A model generated the notes under the pieces. The model made no database searches. It saw nothing but the letters and a program-made list of their open reading frames with translations, and was not told where the DNA came from. A stretch of 64,000 nucleotides of DNA from Corynebacterium variabile (lineage in GTDB: Bacteria > Actinomycetota > Actinomycetes > Mycobacteriales > Mycobacteriaceae), in NCBI RefSeq assembly GCF_006539825.1, contig NZ_BJNT01000005.1:1-64000 (forward strand). Direction: 5' to 3'. Positions 54,844 to 63,844 of this stretch are shown here, in pieces; the stretch's first letter is position 1; every line of letters begins with the position of its first letter. The position numbers were made by a program, and so were the translations under genes.

Positions 54844-57426
54844 TCAGGCCTCGTGGGCGACAGCCTCGATGACCAGGGAATCCACCCCGTCGGCGAGGTG
54901 CGGGTCAACATCGACCTGCACCGTGTCCCCGTCGTGGACCTCACCGGCGAGCAGCTTCTTCGCCAGTGCGTCCCCGATCGCCTTCTGGATCAGGCGACGC
55001 AGCGGGCGGGCACCGTAGGCCGGCTCGTAACCACGCTCGGCCAACCAGCTCTTCGCAGCCTCGGTGACCTGCAGGTCCAGGCGACGGGCGGCCAGCCGCT
55101 CGGCGAGCTGACGGACCTGGATCTCCACGATGGACTTCAGCTGTTCGGCGGACAGGGACTCGAAGATGACCACGTCGTCGAGACGGTTGATGAACTCCGG
55201 CTTGAAGGCGTGCTTCACCGCGTCCATCACCTCCTCATCCGTGCCACCGGCACCGAGGTTCGAGGTGAGGATCAGGATCGTGTTGCGGAAGTCCACGGTC
55301 CGGCCCTGGCCGTCGGTCAGGCGTCCTTCGTCGAGGACCTGCAGCAGTACGTCGAAGACATCCGGGTGCGCCTTCTCGACCTCGTCGAACAGCACCACGG
55401 TGTACGGGCGGCGCCGCACGGCCTCGGTGAGCTGTCCACCGGCGTCGTAGCCGACGTATCCGGGGGGAGCACCGACGAGACGCGCCACAGAGTGCTTCTC
55501 GCCGTACTCGGACATGTCGATGCGGACCATGGCGTGGTCGTCGTCGAAGAGGAACTCCGCCAGCGACTTCGCCAGCTCGGTCTTACCGACACCGGTCGGC
55601 CCCAGGAAGAGGAAGGAACCGGTCGGCCGGTCCGGGTCGGCGACACCGGCCCGGGAACGACGCACCGCGTCGGAGACCGCGGTGACGGCGTCCTTCTGAC
55701 CGACGACGCGGCCACCCAGCACCTGCTCCATGGCGAGCAGCTTCTCGGTCTCGCCCTGCAGCATCTTGCCGGCGGGGATGCCCGTCCAGGCGGCGACGAC
55801 CTCGGCGATGGTGTCCGGGGTGACCTCCTCGGTGAGCATGCGCTCCTCCTCTGCCTTGGCTGCGGACGCCTCGGCTCCGGCGAGCTCCTTCTCCAGTTCC
55901 GGGATCCGGCCGTAGCGCAGCTCGGCGACACGGGCGTAGTCCCCGTCGCGCTCGGCGATCTCAGACTCGGTCTTCAGCGAATCCAGTTCCTCCTTGATGG
56001 AGCGGACCGCGTCGATGGAGCCCTTCTCGTTCTCCCAGCGCGCGGTGAGTCCGGAGAGCTTCTCACGCTCGTCCTCCAGCTCTGCGCGCAGCTTCTCGAG
56101 ACGGTCCTTGGACGCGTCATCGGTCTCCTGGCTCAGCGCCATCTCCTCGATCTCGAGGCGACGGACGATGCGCTCGGCGTCGTCGATCTCCTCCGGGCGG
56201 GAGTCGATCTCCATGCGCAGCCGGGACCCGGCCTCATCGACGAGGTCGATGGCCTTGTCCGGCAGGAAACGGCTGGTGATGTAGCGGTCGGACAGGGTTG
56301 CGGCGGCGACCAGGGCGGAGTCCTGGATCCGGACGCCGTGGTGGACCTCGTAGCGCTCCTTGAGACCACGGAGGATACCGACGGTGTCCTCCACCGTCGG
56401 CTCACCGACGTAGACCTGTTGGAAACGACGCTCCAGGGCGGCGTCCTTCTCGATGTACTTGCGGTACTCGTCCAGCGTGGTCGCACCGACCAGGCGCAGC
56501 TCACCACGGGCGAGCAGCGGCTTGATCATGTTGCCGGCGTCCATCGCGGAATCACCGGTGGCACCGGCGCCGACGATGGTGTGCAGCTCGTCGATGAAGG
56601 TGATGACCTCGCCCTCGGCCTCCTTGATCTCGTCGAGGACGGCCTTGAGGCGTTCCTCGAACTCACCGCGGTACTTCGCACCGGCGACCATGGAACCGAG
56701 GTCGAGGGAGATGAGCTTCTTGCCGCGCAGCGACTCGGGCACGTCGCCGGCGACGATGCGGCGGGCGAGGCCTTCGACGATGGCGGTCTTGCCGACGCCG
56801 GGCTCGCCGATGAGGACCGGGTTGTTCTTCGTGCGGCGGCTCAGCACCTGGACGACGCGACGGATCTCCTGGTCGCGGCCGATGACCGGGTCGATCTTGC
56901 CTTCGCGGGCGCGGGCGGTGAGGTCGGTGGAGTACTTCTCCAGGGCCTGGAACTGGCCTTCGGGCTCCTCGGTGGTGACCTTGCGGTTGCCACGGACGGA
57001 CTCGAAGGCGCCGCGGACGGCCTCGAAGGTGCCGCCACGGTTCTGCAGCGCCTCGGCGGCGTCCCCGGAACCCTTGGCGATACCGGCGAGCAGTACCTCG
57101 GTGGAGACGTAGGTGTCGCCGAGTTCGGCGGCGAGTTCCTGGGCCGCGGTCAGGGCGTTGAGTGCGTCCCGGTTGAAGTTCGGGTTGGCCAGGCCGTCGC
57201 CGGCGGCGGTGGCGTAGCCGGCGACGAGGTCGCGGGCGTCGGCGAGGACGCCGTCAGCGTCCACACCGGCAGCCTGGAGGACCGGGCGGGCGATGGAATC
57301 CTCCTGCTCGAGGATCGCGACCAGCAGGTGGGCGGGCCGGATGTCCGGATTGCCCTTCGCCGAGGCAGACTGCAGTGCGGCCTGCATGGCCTCCTGGGTA
57401 CGGGTGGTGGGGGTGAAACTGCTCAT
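54844..57426 (-). CDS. clpB: ATP-dependent disaggregase ClpB
   Basis: ClpB is a hexameric AAA+ chaperone that pulls proteins out of aggregates with DnaK. The 860-residue chain has the Clp N domain, first AAA+ domain with [18 protein letters not shown] (Walker A), a coiled-coil middle domain (about 400-520, rich in EEMALSQE and [12 protein letters not shown]), and the second AAA+ domain with [14 protein letters not shown] and the arginine-rich end [24 protein letters not shown] precedes the ATG. The HAIR-like box about 100 bases upstream and the one at hsp20 suggest a shared heat-shock repressor. Confidence 0.97.
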   Translation of the reverse strand: MSSFTPTTRTQEAMQAALQSASAKGNPDIRPAHLLVAILEQEDSIARPVLQAAGVDADGVLADARDLVAGYATAAGDGLANPNFNRDALNALTAAQELAAELGDTYVSTEVLLAGIAKGSGDAAEALQNRGGTFEAVRGAFESVRGNRKVTTEEPEGQFQALEKYSTDLTARAREGKIDPVIGRDQEIRRVVQVLSRRTKNNPVLIGEPGVGKTAIVEGLARRIVAGDVPESLRGKKLISLDLGSMVAGAKYRGEFEERLKAVLDEIKEAEGEVITFIDELHTIVGAGATGDSAMDAGNMIKPLLARGELRLVGATTLDEYRKYIEKDAALERRFQQVYVGEPTVEDTVGILRGLKERYEVHHGVRIQDSALVAAATLSDRYITSRFLPDKAIDLVDEAGSRLRMEIDSRPEEIDDAERIVRRLEIEEMALSQETDDASKDRLEKLRAELEDEREKLSGLTARWENEKGSIDAVRSIKEELDSLKTESEIAERDGDYARVAELRYGRIPELEKELAGAEASAAKAEEERMLTEEVTPDTIAEVVAAWTGIPAGKMLQGETEKLLAMEQVLGGRVVGQKDAVTAVSDAVRRSRAGVADPDRPTGSFLFLGPTGVGKTELAKSLAEFLFDDDHAMVRIDMSEYGEKHSVARLVGAPPGYVGYDAGGQLTEAVRRRPYTVVLFDEVEKAHPDVFDVLLQVLDEGRLTDGQGRTVDFRNTILILTSNLGAGGTDEEVMDAVKHAFKPEFINRLDDVVIFESLSAEQLKSIVEIQVRQLAERLAARRLDLQVTEAAKSWLAERGYEPAYGARPLRRLIQKAIGDALAKKLLAGEVHDGDTVQVDVDPHLADGVDSLVIEAVAHEA

Positions 57427-57528
57427 GTGACTCCCTTTCTGTCTCGACGGCGCTCGACTGTGCTCTGCTGCTTTAGTTTAGCGCGATACTGTCAACTCTG
57501 TGTTTCTGCCTGTTCCAACGCGACTTAA

Positions 57529-57549
57529 GTTGAGCCTGTTCCACTCAGG
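57529..57549. promoter_or_regulatory. HAIR-like operator (candidate HspR box) of clpB
   Basis: GTTGAGC-N7-ACTCAGG agrees with the HAIR consensus CTTGAGT-N7-ACTCAAG at 11 of 14 fixed positions. It lies about 100 bases before the clpB ATG, upstream of TTGACA (57490-57495, minus strand), a likely -35. ClpB genes of actinobacteria are classic HspR targets. Confidence 0.68.
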
Positions 57550-57579
57550 TAGGGATATTAATGTGATGTGCGACACTTC

Positions 57580-57619
57580 TGTGGACAACTCTGTTCCGAT
57601 TCGCGGCAAGTTGTCCACA
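57580..57619. promoter_or_regulatory. Inverted pair of DnaA-box-like sequences
   Basis: TGTGGACAACT (57580-57590) and its exact complement AGTTGTCCACA (57609-57619) are 18 bases apart. Each contains TTGTCCACA, the DnaA box form preferred in high-G+C actinobacteria. It could be a chromosomal DnaA site or only a hairpin; it is not an origin by itself, since no dnaA/dnaN genes or AT-rich unwinding region are present. Confidence 0.45.
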
Positions 57620-57659
57620 GGTTCAACGGTCGCATTGGACGGACCGGCAAAGCTGCGCC

Positions 57660-57857
57660 ATCATCCCCAACAGCATTTCGGAAGCTTCGGCTGCAGGGCT
57701 GGAACTCAGCACGTCCAACGGCTACTCCACGATCTGGCTGGCGGACGCCCTCGTTGACGGCGCCCCCTTCACCACGGTCGACAACGACCCGGGCCGGGCC
57801 GGCGAGGCTACGGGGAAGATCGCCGCCGGACTGCAGGTCATCGCGAAGCAGGGCTGA
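57660..57857 (+). pseudogene. Remnant of an O-methyltransferase-type gene
   Basis: The frame reads GLELSTSNGYSTIWLADAL followed by APFTTVDNDPGRAGEATGKI, the SAM-binding motif I and the following acidic loop of class I O-methyltransferases. It then ends at TGA 20 codons later. There is no start codon with a ribosome site, and the rest of the domain is missing on both sides. It overlaps the end of the leftward frameshifted gene by 20 bases. Confidence 0.5.
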
Positions 57858-59519
57858 GTTTCTGCGGCCGCCCCACCAACGCGTCCGCCACCGCCTCCGC
57901 GACCCGCCGGTTCGCCGGGAAGACCCGGGTCCGCTGCCCAGGGCGTCCGAACCCCTCCCGCACCGGGTCGGAGGTCGACGGTCCCACCAGGAACAACCCG
58001 TCCCGCGCCACGCCGTCCGCTCCGACCGCCCGGTTGTCGCCGTCGACGACGAACACCGACTCCGCCGCACCGGACGCCCCGGTCCCGGCGACGAGTTCCC
58101 CGTCCGCCAGCAGACCACGCAGCACCGGATCCGTGACCCGCGGCACCGTGACCTGGGCCAGCCGGGCGTCCACCAGGTGGTCGGCGGTGACCGGGTCGCC
58201 GACCACGACGGGACTGTCGGCGAGGAAACGAGGACCGGCACCGGGGTTCCGACGGAACCGGGTATCCGGGCCGAGGCACCGGACCACCCCGGCGCGGTGC
58301 AGTGCCAGCAGGTTGCCGAGCCGTTCCGGTGGCGGACCGGAGCACACGTAGGAGAACGAGCCCTCCACCTGCGCGACGAGGTCACGGTCCGCATCATCGA
58401 GCAGCCCCTCGGCGAGCAGTGAGTGCAGCACAAAGTAGGACGCCACCAGCGTGCTGTACAGCAGGCCGTCCTGCGGGTGCCGCCGGTCGGTCGCCCGACC
58501 GAGGTTCGTCAGCACCACTGCCTCCACTTCGCGCTCCACGGCGTGGCGGTCCGGGAAAGCGAGACCGTCGAGCGGACGGTCGATGCGGCGCAGGTCCAGC
58601 GGCTCGTCGGTGACCGCCGACCACTGACCGTGCAGTTCGGCGGTCAGCAGTCGCCGCAGGTGACCGGGTTCCAGGTGCCCGTCGGGTGTCCGCGGTATCC
58701 CGTCGAGGGTCGCAGGGACCAGGTGGTGCAGTTCCACGGCCGGTGGCCCGTCGACCGGCTTGGACCGGTAGGGCACCCCGCGCCGTGAGCCGACCCACAG
58801 CACCGGTTCCCGCCCGGAGGGGACGTAGGTCGGGACAGCATCACCGGCACCACGCTCGAACCGGCCGCCGCGTCCTTCGGTGAGGATCTCCATGAGGTCG
58901 ATGAAGGCCAGACCGAACCCGCGGACGAGGACGCCCTCTCCCGCCGGTATCGCGGAGAAGTCCTGGTCGACGGTGTAGCCGGGCGGGATATGTCCCTCCC
59001 CGACTGTGCCGGGATCGCCCGGGTCGACATCGAGATGCCCCTGGGCCAGCAGCACCGCATCGGCCCGGAGTTCTGTGCCGTCTGCCAGACGCGCCGTCCG
59101 GACGCCGCCGTCCGGCGGGGTGACGTGCTCCGCGCGGTGCGGTGTTCGGTGACGGTGATGCCGGGGTGGGTCGCCGGGTCGGTGAGCACCGCGACTGCGC
59201 GGTCGAAGGCGTCCCGCAGGTAGGCGGCGGCGTCCCGGCGGGGGACGAAGCGCCGCTCCCCGGCCCACTCCGCGAGCCCGGGGCCGGGCACCGCCGCCGG
59301 TACGGCGGGGTCACCGTCGGCGTAGACGGTGATCTCGTCGGAGGTGTTGTTCATCCACACCTCGGTCGGCTGGGCGGCGCGCCAGATGCGGCCGGGACCG
59401 GCAGGGTACGGGTCGATGACGTGAATCTCGGTCGCCGGTACCTCCGGGAGGGCCGCCAGCGCCAGGAGGATACCCGTGGTCCGTGGCCCGGCACCGACGA
59501 TGACCAGTGCCCGGCTCAT
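57838..59519 (-). pseudogene. FAD/NAD(P)-binding protein gene broken by a frameshift
   Basis: The protein would have about 559 residues. It opens ALVIVGAGPRTTGILLALAA (dinucleotide-binding loop), continues IDPYPAGPGRIWRAAQPTEV and WMNNTSDEITVYADG. Then, after ITVTEHRTA, the sense frame changes and continues EHVTPPDGGVRTARLADGTE to the end. The break falls in CGCGCG at 59131-59136; removing one CG, or adding one base, restores a single frame. Both parts are well preserved, so the change is recent or a sequencing error. The family is the NAD_binding_9-type oxidoreductases. Its ATG overlaps the luciferase-like gene by four bases. Confidence 0.7.
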
Positions 59520-60208
59520 GCGCTGACCTGTGCTGCGAGGGCGAGGAGGCCGATGACGTCCGTGATGTGGCGAACCTCCCCTGCCACGCCGTCCGAGGTG
59601 TGGAAACGGTCGCCGAGGATGGTGACGGTCGGCAGCTCGCCCTGCGGGGGACGTGGCACGATGGACGGTCCCTTGACCGACCACGGCTGCCCGACCGAAT
59701 CAGTGCCGGTGACGTCGACGTAGTGGACCTTGTCCCGGTCGATGAACCGGTGGGTGACCTCGTCACGGATCTCCGCGTCCGACTCCCAGGAGGTCCACAG
59801 CGCCCGGACGGCGGCGACGACATCGGGGACCTCCCCCCCCCACGCCGCGTCGACGGAGGCGGCGGGTCGGCGCCCGACGGCGTCGGCGGCGGCATCCGTG
59901 GTCTGTGCGACAGGCGACCAGCCGGCACGCCCGGAGGCGGCGTAGTCCAGGGTGGCGGTGGAGGTGGCGACGTGGAACGGCTCGGTGTGCGTCACCGGCA
60001 CCTCGGGCACGATGCGCAACCGGGTGGTCTGCAGTGCGAGCCAGGCGACGAGGGTGACGGCGTTCTGGCCGGAGGTGTAGTCGTCGCCGAGGATGAGCAG
60101 GTAGTCGTCGGTGTCTGCACCGGACGCCGCGTCAAGTGCCCGGGCGGTGGCGGACAGCGCGTCGAAGTCGAGCGCGGCGGTCGGTGAGACGTGGTAGGCG
60201 GTGGTCAT
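59516..60208 (-). CDS. Short luciferase-like monooxygenase (LLM) family protein
   Basis: The 230-residue protein shows the LLM pattern TTRLRIVPEVPVTHTEPFHV, TLDYAASGRAGWSPVAQTTD, AVRALWTSWESDAEIRD and WSVKGPSIVPRPPQGELPTV. These are the first two thirds of a flavin-dependent TIM barrel. Full-length members have about 330-450 residues, so the C-terminal third is missing or this is a short subgroup. It is coupled by ATGA overlaps to the chimeric monooxygenase gene upstream and the FAD/NAD(P)-binding gene downstream. Confidence 0.72.
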   Translation of the reverse strand: MTTAYHVSPTAALDFDALSATARALDAASGADTDDYLLILGDDYTSGQNAVTLVAWLALQTTRLRIVPEVPVTHTEPFHVATSTATLDYAASGRAGWSPVAQTTDAAADAVGRRPAASVDAAWGGEVPDVVAAVRALWTSWESDAEIRDEVTHRFIDRDKVHYVDVTGTDSVGQPWSVKGPSIVPRPPQGELPTVTILGDRFHTSDGVAGEVRHITDVIGLLALAAQVSA

Positions 60209-61947
60209 GCGGAGACCTCCTGACTGGTGGAGTGGTTGTATGCGGGCAGGTCGAGGTTGTCGCGCAAGGTGGTGCTCCCGGCGTAGCTGGTCCGGTACAC
60301 ACCGCGGTCCTGCAGTTCGGGGACGACCCGGTCGACGATCTCGTCGAGCCCACCGGGGGTGATGTGCGGGACGACGATGAAGCCGTCAGCGGCACGCTGC
60401 TGCGTCAGGTCATCGAACTTCGCGGCGACCTGGGCCGGGGTGCCGATGAGGGTGCCGCCGCGCCCGGAAACCTCGGTGACCAGCTCACGGATGGAGAGGT
60501 TCTTCTCCTCCGCCAGCGCCCGCCAGCGCCGGGCGACCGCACCGTAGTCCTTCTCATGGCGGACGCGGCCACGGGTGATGTCGGCGTTGTCGAGGTCCGG
60601 CCCGACGTCCGGCAGTGGGCCGTCAGGGTCGTAGCCGGAGAGGTCGCGGCCCCACACCTGCTCGAGGAAGGCGATCGCGCCGGGTCCGTGGACCTGGGCG
60701 TGCCGGACCTCCCGGTACCGTTCCTGAGCCTCGGCCTCGGTGTCACCGAGGATGTCAGAGATACCGGGGTAGATCTTCAGGGAGTCGGGACGTCGCCCCA
60801 CCGCTGCGAGCCGCTGGTCGATGTCGGTGCGGAAGGCCTTCCTGTCCTCCGCTTCGGTGTGGGCGGAGAAGATGACCTCGGCATGACGGGCGGCGAAGTC
60901 GCGGCCCTCGTCGGAGTCCCCGGCCTGGAAGATGACCGGGGAGATCTGCGGGGTCTCGGGGACGGGGAAGGTGCCGTGGACGTCGAAGAAGTCGCTGTGC
61001 CAGTCGAAGGAACCGTCACTCCCGCGGTGGGACTCCCACAGGGTGCGGGCGAGGGAGACGAAGTCGGCGGCACGCCGGTAGCGGTCGGCGCCGTCGAGGT
61101 AACCGCTGCGCCGGAAGTTCGCCCCGGTGAAGGCGTTGTGGCTGGTGACCACGTTCCACGCGGCACGGCCGCCGGAGACGCGGTCGAGCGTGGCGAGGGT
61201 GCGGGCGAGGTCGTAGGGCTCGTTGAAGGTCGAGTTGAAGGTGCCGGTCACTCCGATGTGTGTGGTGACGGCGGCGAGGGCGGAGAGGACCGTGGCGGTC
61301 TCGGGGCGTCCGACGACGTCCTGGTCGAAGACCTGTCCCTTGTGTTCGCGCAGGCGCAGGCCCTCGGCGAGGAAGAGGAAGTCGAAGAGGCCGCGTTCGG
61401 CGGTGCGGGCGAAGTGCTCGAAGCCTGCGAACTCGATGTGGGAGCCGGAGTCGGGGTCGGCCCACACGGTGGTGTTGTTGACGCCCGGGAAGTGGGCGGC
61501 GAGGTAGGTCGAGCCCAGGGAGGATTTCGCGCCGAGGTCGACTATGCCCTCCAAGTTGTCCTTCACCGACTGTGCGGTGAACGGGGTGCCGTCGGTGAAG
61601 GTCACGCCGTAGCGCAGGTGGAAGGTGAAGGTGGTCGAGTCGTCACTGACGTCCCAGCTCTCGGCGAGCCAGGGAACGATCTCCCCTGTCTCCGGGTCCT
61701 GGTCGGTCAGGGAGTCGGCGATCTGCCGGGAGACGTTGAGGGCGGTGTTGTTGCCGGCCTGTTGGCCGTCGGCGCAGGTGATGTCCGCGTCGAAGGCGAC
61801 CCGCAGCGTCCCTCCGTTCACCGGTGGGCCGGTGTAGTCGTCGTCACCCTGACCGGCGGCCGTGCCGCAGGAGGTGAGGACGCCGAGGCAGAGGACCGCG
61901 GTGAGGGAGGCCGCCGCCGTCACTGTAATAGACCGAGCTGTCTGCAT
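60205..61947 (-). CDS. In-frame chimera: solute-binding lipoprotein N-part fused to NtaA/DszA-type monooxygenase
   Basis: Residues 1-27 are a lipoprotein signal with lipobox LTSC. Residues 40 to about 148 are the start of an SBP_bac_5 peptide-binding protein (VNGGTLRVAFDADI, GEIVPWLAESWDVSDDSTTF, RYGVTFTDGTPFTAQSVKDN). From about residue 149 the protein is an FMN-dependent NtaA/SnaA/DszA monooxygenase: AAHFPGVNNTTVWADPDSGS, ERGLFDFLFLAEGLRLREHK, SGGRAAWNVVTSHNAFTGAN, and the end RGGTLIGTPAQVAAKFDDL. The binding protein lacks its last 350 or so residues and the monooxygenase only a few at its start. The join is near 61503. A cytosolic flavoenzyme with an export signal is unlikely to work as it is. 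TAGCGT 8 bases before the ATG suggests a leaderless start. Confidence 0.78.
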   Translation of the reverse strand: MQTARSITVTAAASLTAVLCLGVLTSCGTAAGQGDDDYTGPPVNGGTLRVAFDADITCADGQQAGNNTALNVSRQIADSLTDQDPETGEIVPWLAESWDVSDDSTTFTFHLRYGVTFTDGTPFTAQSVKDNLEGIVDLGAKSSLGSTYLAAHFPGVNNTTVWADPDSGSHIEFAGFEHFARTAERGLFDFLFLAEGLRLREHKGQVFDQDVVGRPETATVLSALAAVTTHIGVTGTFNSTFNEPYDLARTLATLDRVSGGRAAWNVVTSHNAFTGANFRRSGYLDGADRYRRAADFVSLARTLWESHRGSDGSFDWHSDFFDVHGTFPVPETPQISPVIFQAGDSDEGRDFAARHAEVIFSAHTEAEDRKAFRTDIDQRLAAVGRRPDSLKIYPGISDILGDTEAEAQERYREVRHAQVHGPGAIAFLEQVWGRDLSGYDPDGPLPDVGPDLDNADITRGRVRHEKDYGAVARRWRALAEEKNLSIRELVTEVSGRGGTLIGTPAQVAAKFDDLTQQRAADGFIVVPHITPGGLDEIVDRVVPELQDRGVYRTSYAGSTTLRDNLDLPAYNHSTSQEVSA

Positions 61948-62033
61948 GGAGCGCAACGCTAGTCCGGGGTCCGCCCCAGCCCACACCCTTAGGATCACCG
62001 CGAACAGAAAACGCCCTGTGCCAGAATGAATCC

Positions 62034-63356
62034 ATGAGCCACGAGCCGTCCCACCCGGGGTCCCGACATTTCCGCGCCGTCAGCGCACCGGACCTGTCGA
62101 CCCTCTCCGGCGCCGTGAACGCGACCTATGACCGGCTCGACGACCTCGTCCGGGTCGCCCAACGGCACTACAGCCGTCTCGCACCTCCGGTCGGCGAGGT
62201 GCCGCAGCCGACCACCGCCGACGGCACCGTCCTGCCGCCCCATGTCCCGGACGTGGCCTGGGTTCGCCGCGCCGCCCTCATCGCGGCCGACGGCCTGACC
62301 ATCACCGCCAACGGCACCGCAAACTTCGACGGGAACAGCACCGCCTTCCTCGCCGATCTTGGCCGTGACCTGCGCAAGGACGGCATCACCGTCGCACACG
62401 TCGCGGCCGCCGCCGAGGCTCTCGGCCGGGCCCTCTGCGACCTCTACAACCACTCCTACCCCGGCACCGACCTCACCTACCAGGCCGCTGAACAGGCCGG
62501 TATCCCTGTCGGGCTCACCGAGCTACTGCAGACCGTGGACCTCGGCGTCCGCATCGCCGCCCTCGGCGCGGTCGAGGACGAGGACGCCGGCATCCCCGCC
62601 GCGGCCGACGCCGAAGTCCTCGAGATCCAGCACCGTTCACCCCGCGTGACGGTGGTCCGGCTGACCGCCACTCCGCCACAGACCGGCTGGGCCGGACAGT
62701 TCCTCGAGGTCCGCACCCCGGCAGAACCGGAGCAGTGGCGGTCCGCGGCGTCCGCCATCCCGCCGAACCACGGCGGCCTGCTGGAGTTCCCGCTTGTCCA
62801 CCCGGTCGGCGCCCCCCCACAGGTCACGGTCGGTGAACACTGGGTGGTCGCCAACCCGACCGGCGGGCTGGAACTGTCCACGGACACCCCGACGCTGATG
62901 ATCGCCCTCGGCGCCGGCCTCGCCCCGTTGCGCGCCCTCATCCTGGACGCCTCGACCCACGACACCGTCCCGCCGGTGCACCTCTACTGGCAGGTCGACA
63001 ATCCCGATGACCTGCACGAGTACACCGGCCTGTTGGGGCTCGCCGGTGTCTTCGACTGGCTGACCGTCACCCCGGTCGTCACCGACGCCACCGCCACCGG
63101 GGACGAGGACTGGTTCGCCACCCCCGAACGCGAACGCTTCACCATCTACTCGCGCCCCGGCCCCGAACAGCTGGTCAACGGCGAGGACCTGCGCCACGGC
63201 ACCGCCGCCGAGGTCGCGGTGGCAGACAACCGTCAGGCAGGACGCCGCGTCCTCGTCGCCGGTGGACCGGAGGACGCCACGGCAGTCAACGAGGCGGTCA
63301 ACGCCCTCACCGCTGCCGGCGTCGACCCGGCGATGATCACCGCGGAGCCGATGTGA
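62034..63356 (+). CDS. Globin-like/ferredoxin-reductase fusion (flavohemoprotein-like) without proximal heme His
   Basis: The 440-residue protein has an all-helical N-domain ending AFLADLGRDLRKDGITVAHV, in the place where flavohemoglobins have a proximal-His helix (HRK-G-type); Leu stands where His is expected. The C-domain is reductase-like: VVRLTATPPQTGWAGQFLEV, a degenerate FAD motif RSAASAIP in place of RxYS, and NAD-binding PTLMIALGAGLAPLRALILD. It may transfer electrons without heme, or be decaying. Its stop overlaps the next start as GTGA. Confidence 0.65.
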   Translation: MSHEPSHPGSRHFRAVSAPDLSTLSGAVNATYDRLDDLVRVAQRHYSRLAPPVGEVPQPTTADGTVLPPHVPDVAWVRRAALIAADGLTITANGTANFDGNSTAFLADLGRDLRKDGITVAHVAAAAEALGRALCDLYNHSYPGTDLTYQAAEQAGIPVGLTELLQTVDLGVRIAALGAVEDEDAGIPAAADAEVLEIQHRSPRVTVVRLTATPPQTGWAGQFLEVRTPAEPEQWRSAASAIPPNHGGLLEFPLVHPVGAPPQVTVGEHWVVANPTGGLELSTDTPTLMIALGAGLAPLRALILDASTHDTVPPVHLYWQVDNPDDLHEYTGLLGLAGVFDWLTVTPVVTDATATGDEDWFATPERERFTIYSRPGPEQLVNGEDLRHGTAAEVAVADNRQAGRRVLVAGGPEDATAVNEAVNALTAAGVDPAMITAEPM

Positions 63357-63844
63357 CCGACCTCGCCCTCGAACCGGCGGAGATCACCGCCCCCTTCGTC
63401 ATCCTCTCGGAAGGCCAGTGGCCGCGCGTCCCGGAGCACTGGCCGTGGCACACCCACTCGGTCCACGAGCTGGTCTGGGTCCGCCACGGGACAATGACCA
63501 CCCGGATCCGCACCGACGACGGCGAGCACCTGTTCACCGTTCCGGAAGGTCGGGGCATGTGGCTGCCCGCCGGGGTCCACCACGCCGGACAGCTCACCGC
63601 GGTGGCGGTCGTGGCGGTCGGGACTGTCGGCTTCGTCGGTCCGGTCGCCCCGCACCTGGCCCGCTCACTGGTCGGGGCGCGGCATGGGCGCGTCATCCCG
63701 GTGTCCATGCTGCTCGGCGCGGTTCTGGTCGGGGTGGCCGACATTCTCGGCAGGACGTTCATCGCCCCCTCCCAGATCCCGGTGGGCCTGATGATCGCCC
63801 TGATCGGCGCGCCGTACTTCGTGTGGCTGCTGCGGAAGAGCTAG
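63353..63844 (+). CDS. In-frame chimera: AraC-type cupin N-part fused to FecCD siderophore permease C-part
   Basis: Residues 1 to about 82 are the cupin domain of an AraC regulator: HWPWHTHSVHELVWVRHGTM, then FTVPEGRGMWLPAGVHHAGQ. From about residue 84 the protein is the end of an iron-siderophore permease: AVGTVGFVGPVAPHLARSL, then ILGRTFIAPSQIPVGLMIAL and IGAPYFVWLLRKS, the classic FecCD close. The AraC DNA-binding domain and most of the permease are gone. The join is near 63593-63611. GTG start overlaps the previous stop. An intact original locus would have held a regulator and a siderophore importer. Confidence 0.78.
   Translation: MTDLALEPAEITAPFVILSEGQWPRVPEHWPWHTHSVHELVWVRHGTMTTRIRTDDGEHLFTVPEGRGMWLPAGVHHAGQLTAVAVVAVGTVGFVGPVAPHLARSLVGARHGRVIPVSMLLGAVLVGVADILGRTFIAPSQIPVGLMIALIGAPYFVWLLRKS

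Noticed and set aside
54853-57528. Long open frame antisense to clpB, and similar ones opposite metE and gcvP
   Set aside because: They mirror the codon pattern of strongly biased genes, have Val/Asp/Gly/Leu-rich random-looking products and no ribosome sites.
57580-57619. Chromosomal replication origin
   Set aside because: Only two DnaA-like boxes occur; there are no dnaA, dnaN, gyr or rpmH genes and no AT-rich unwinding element.
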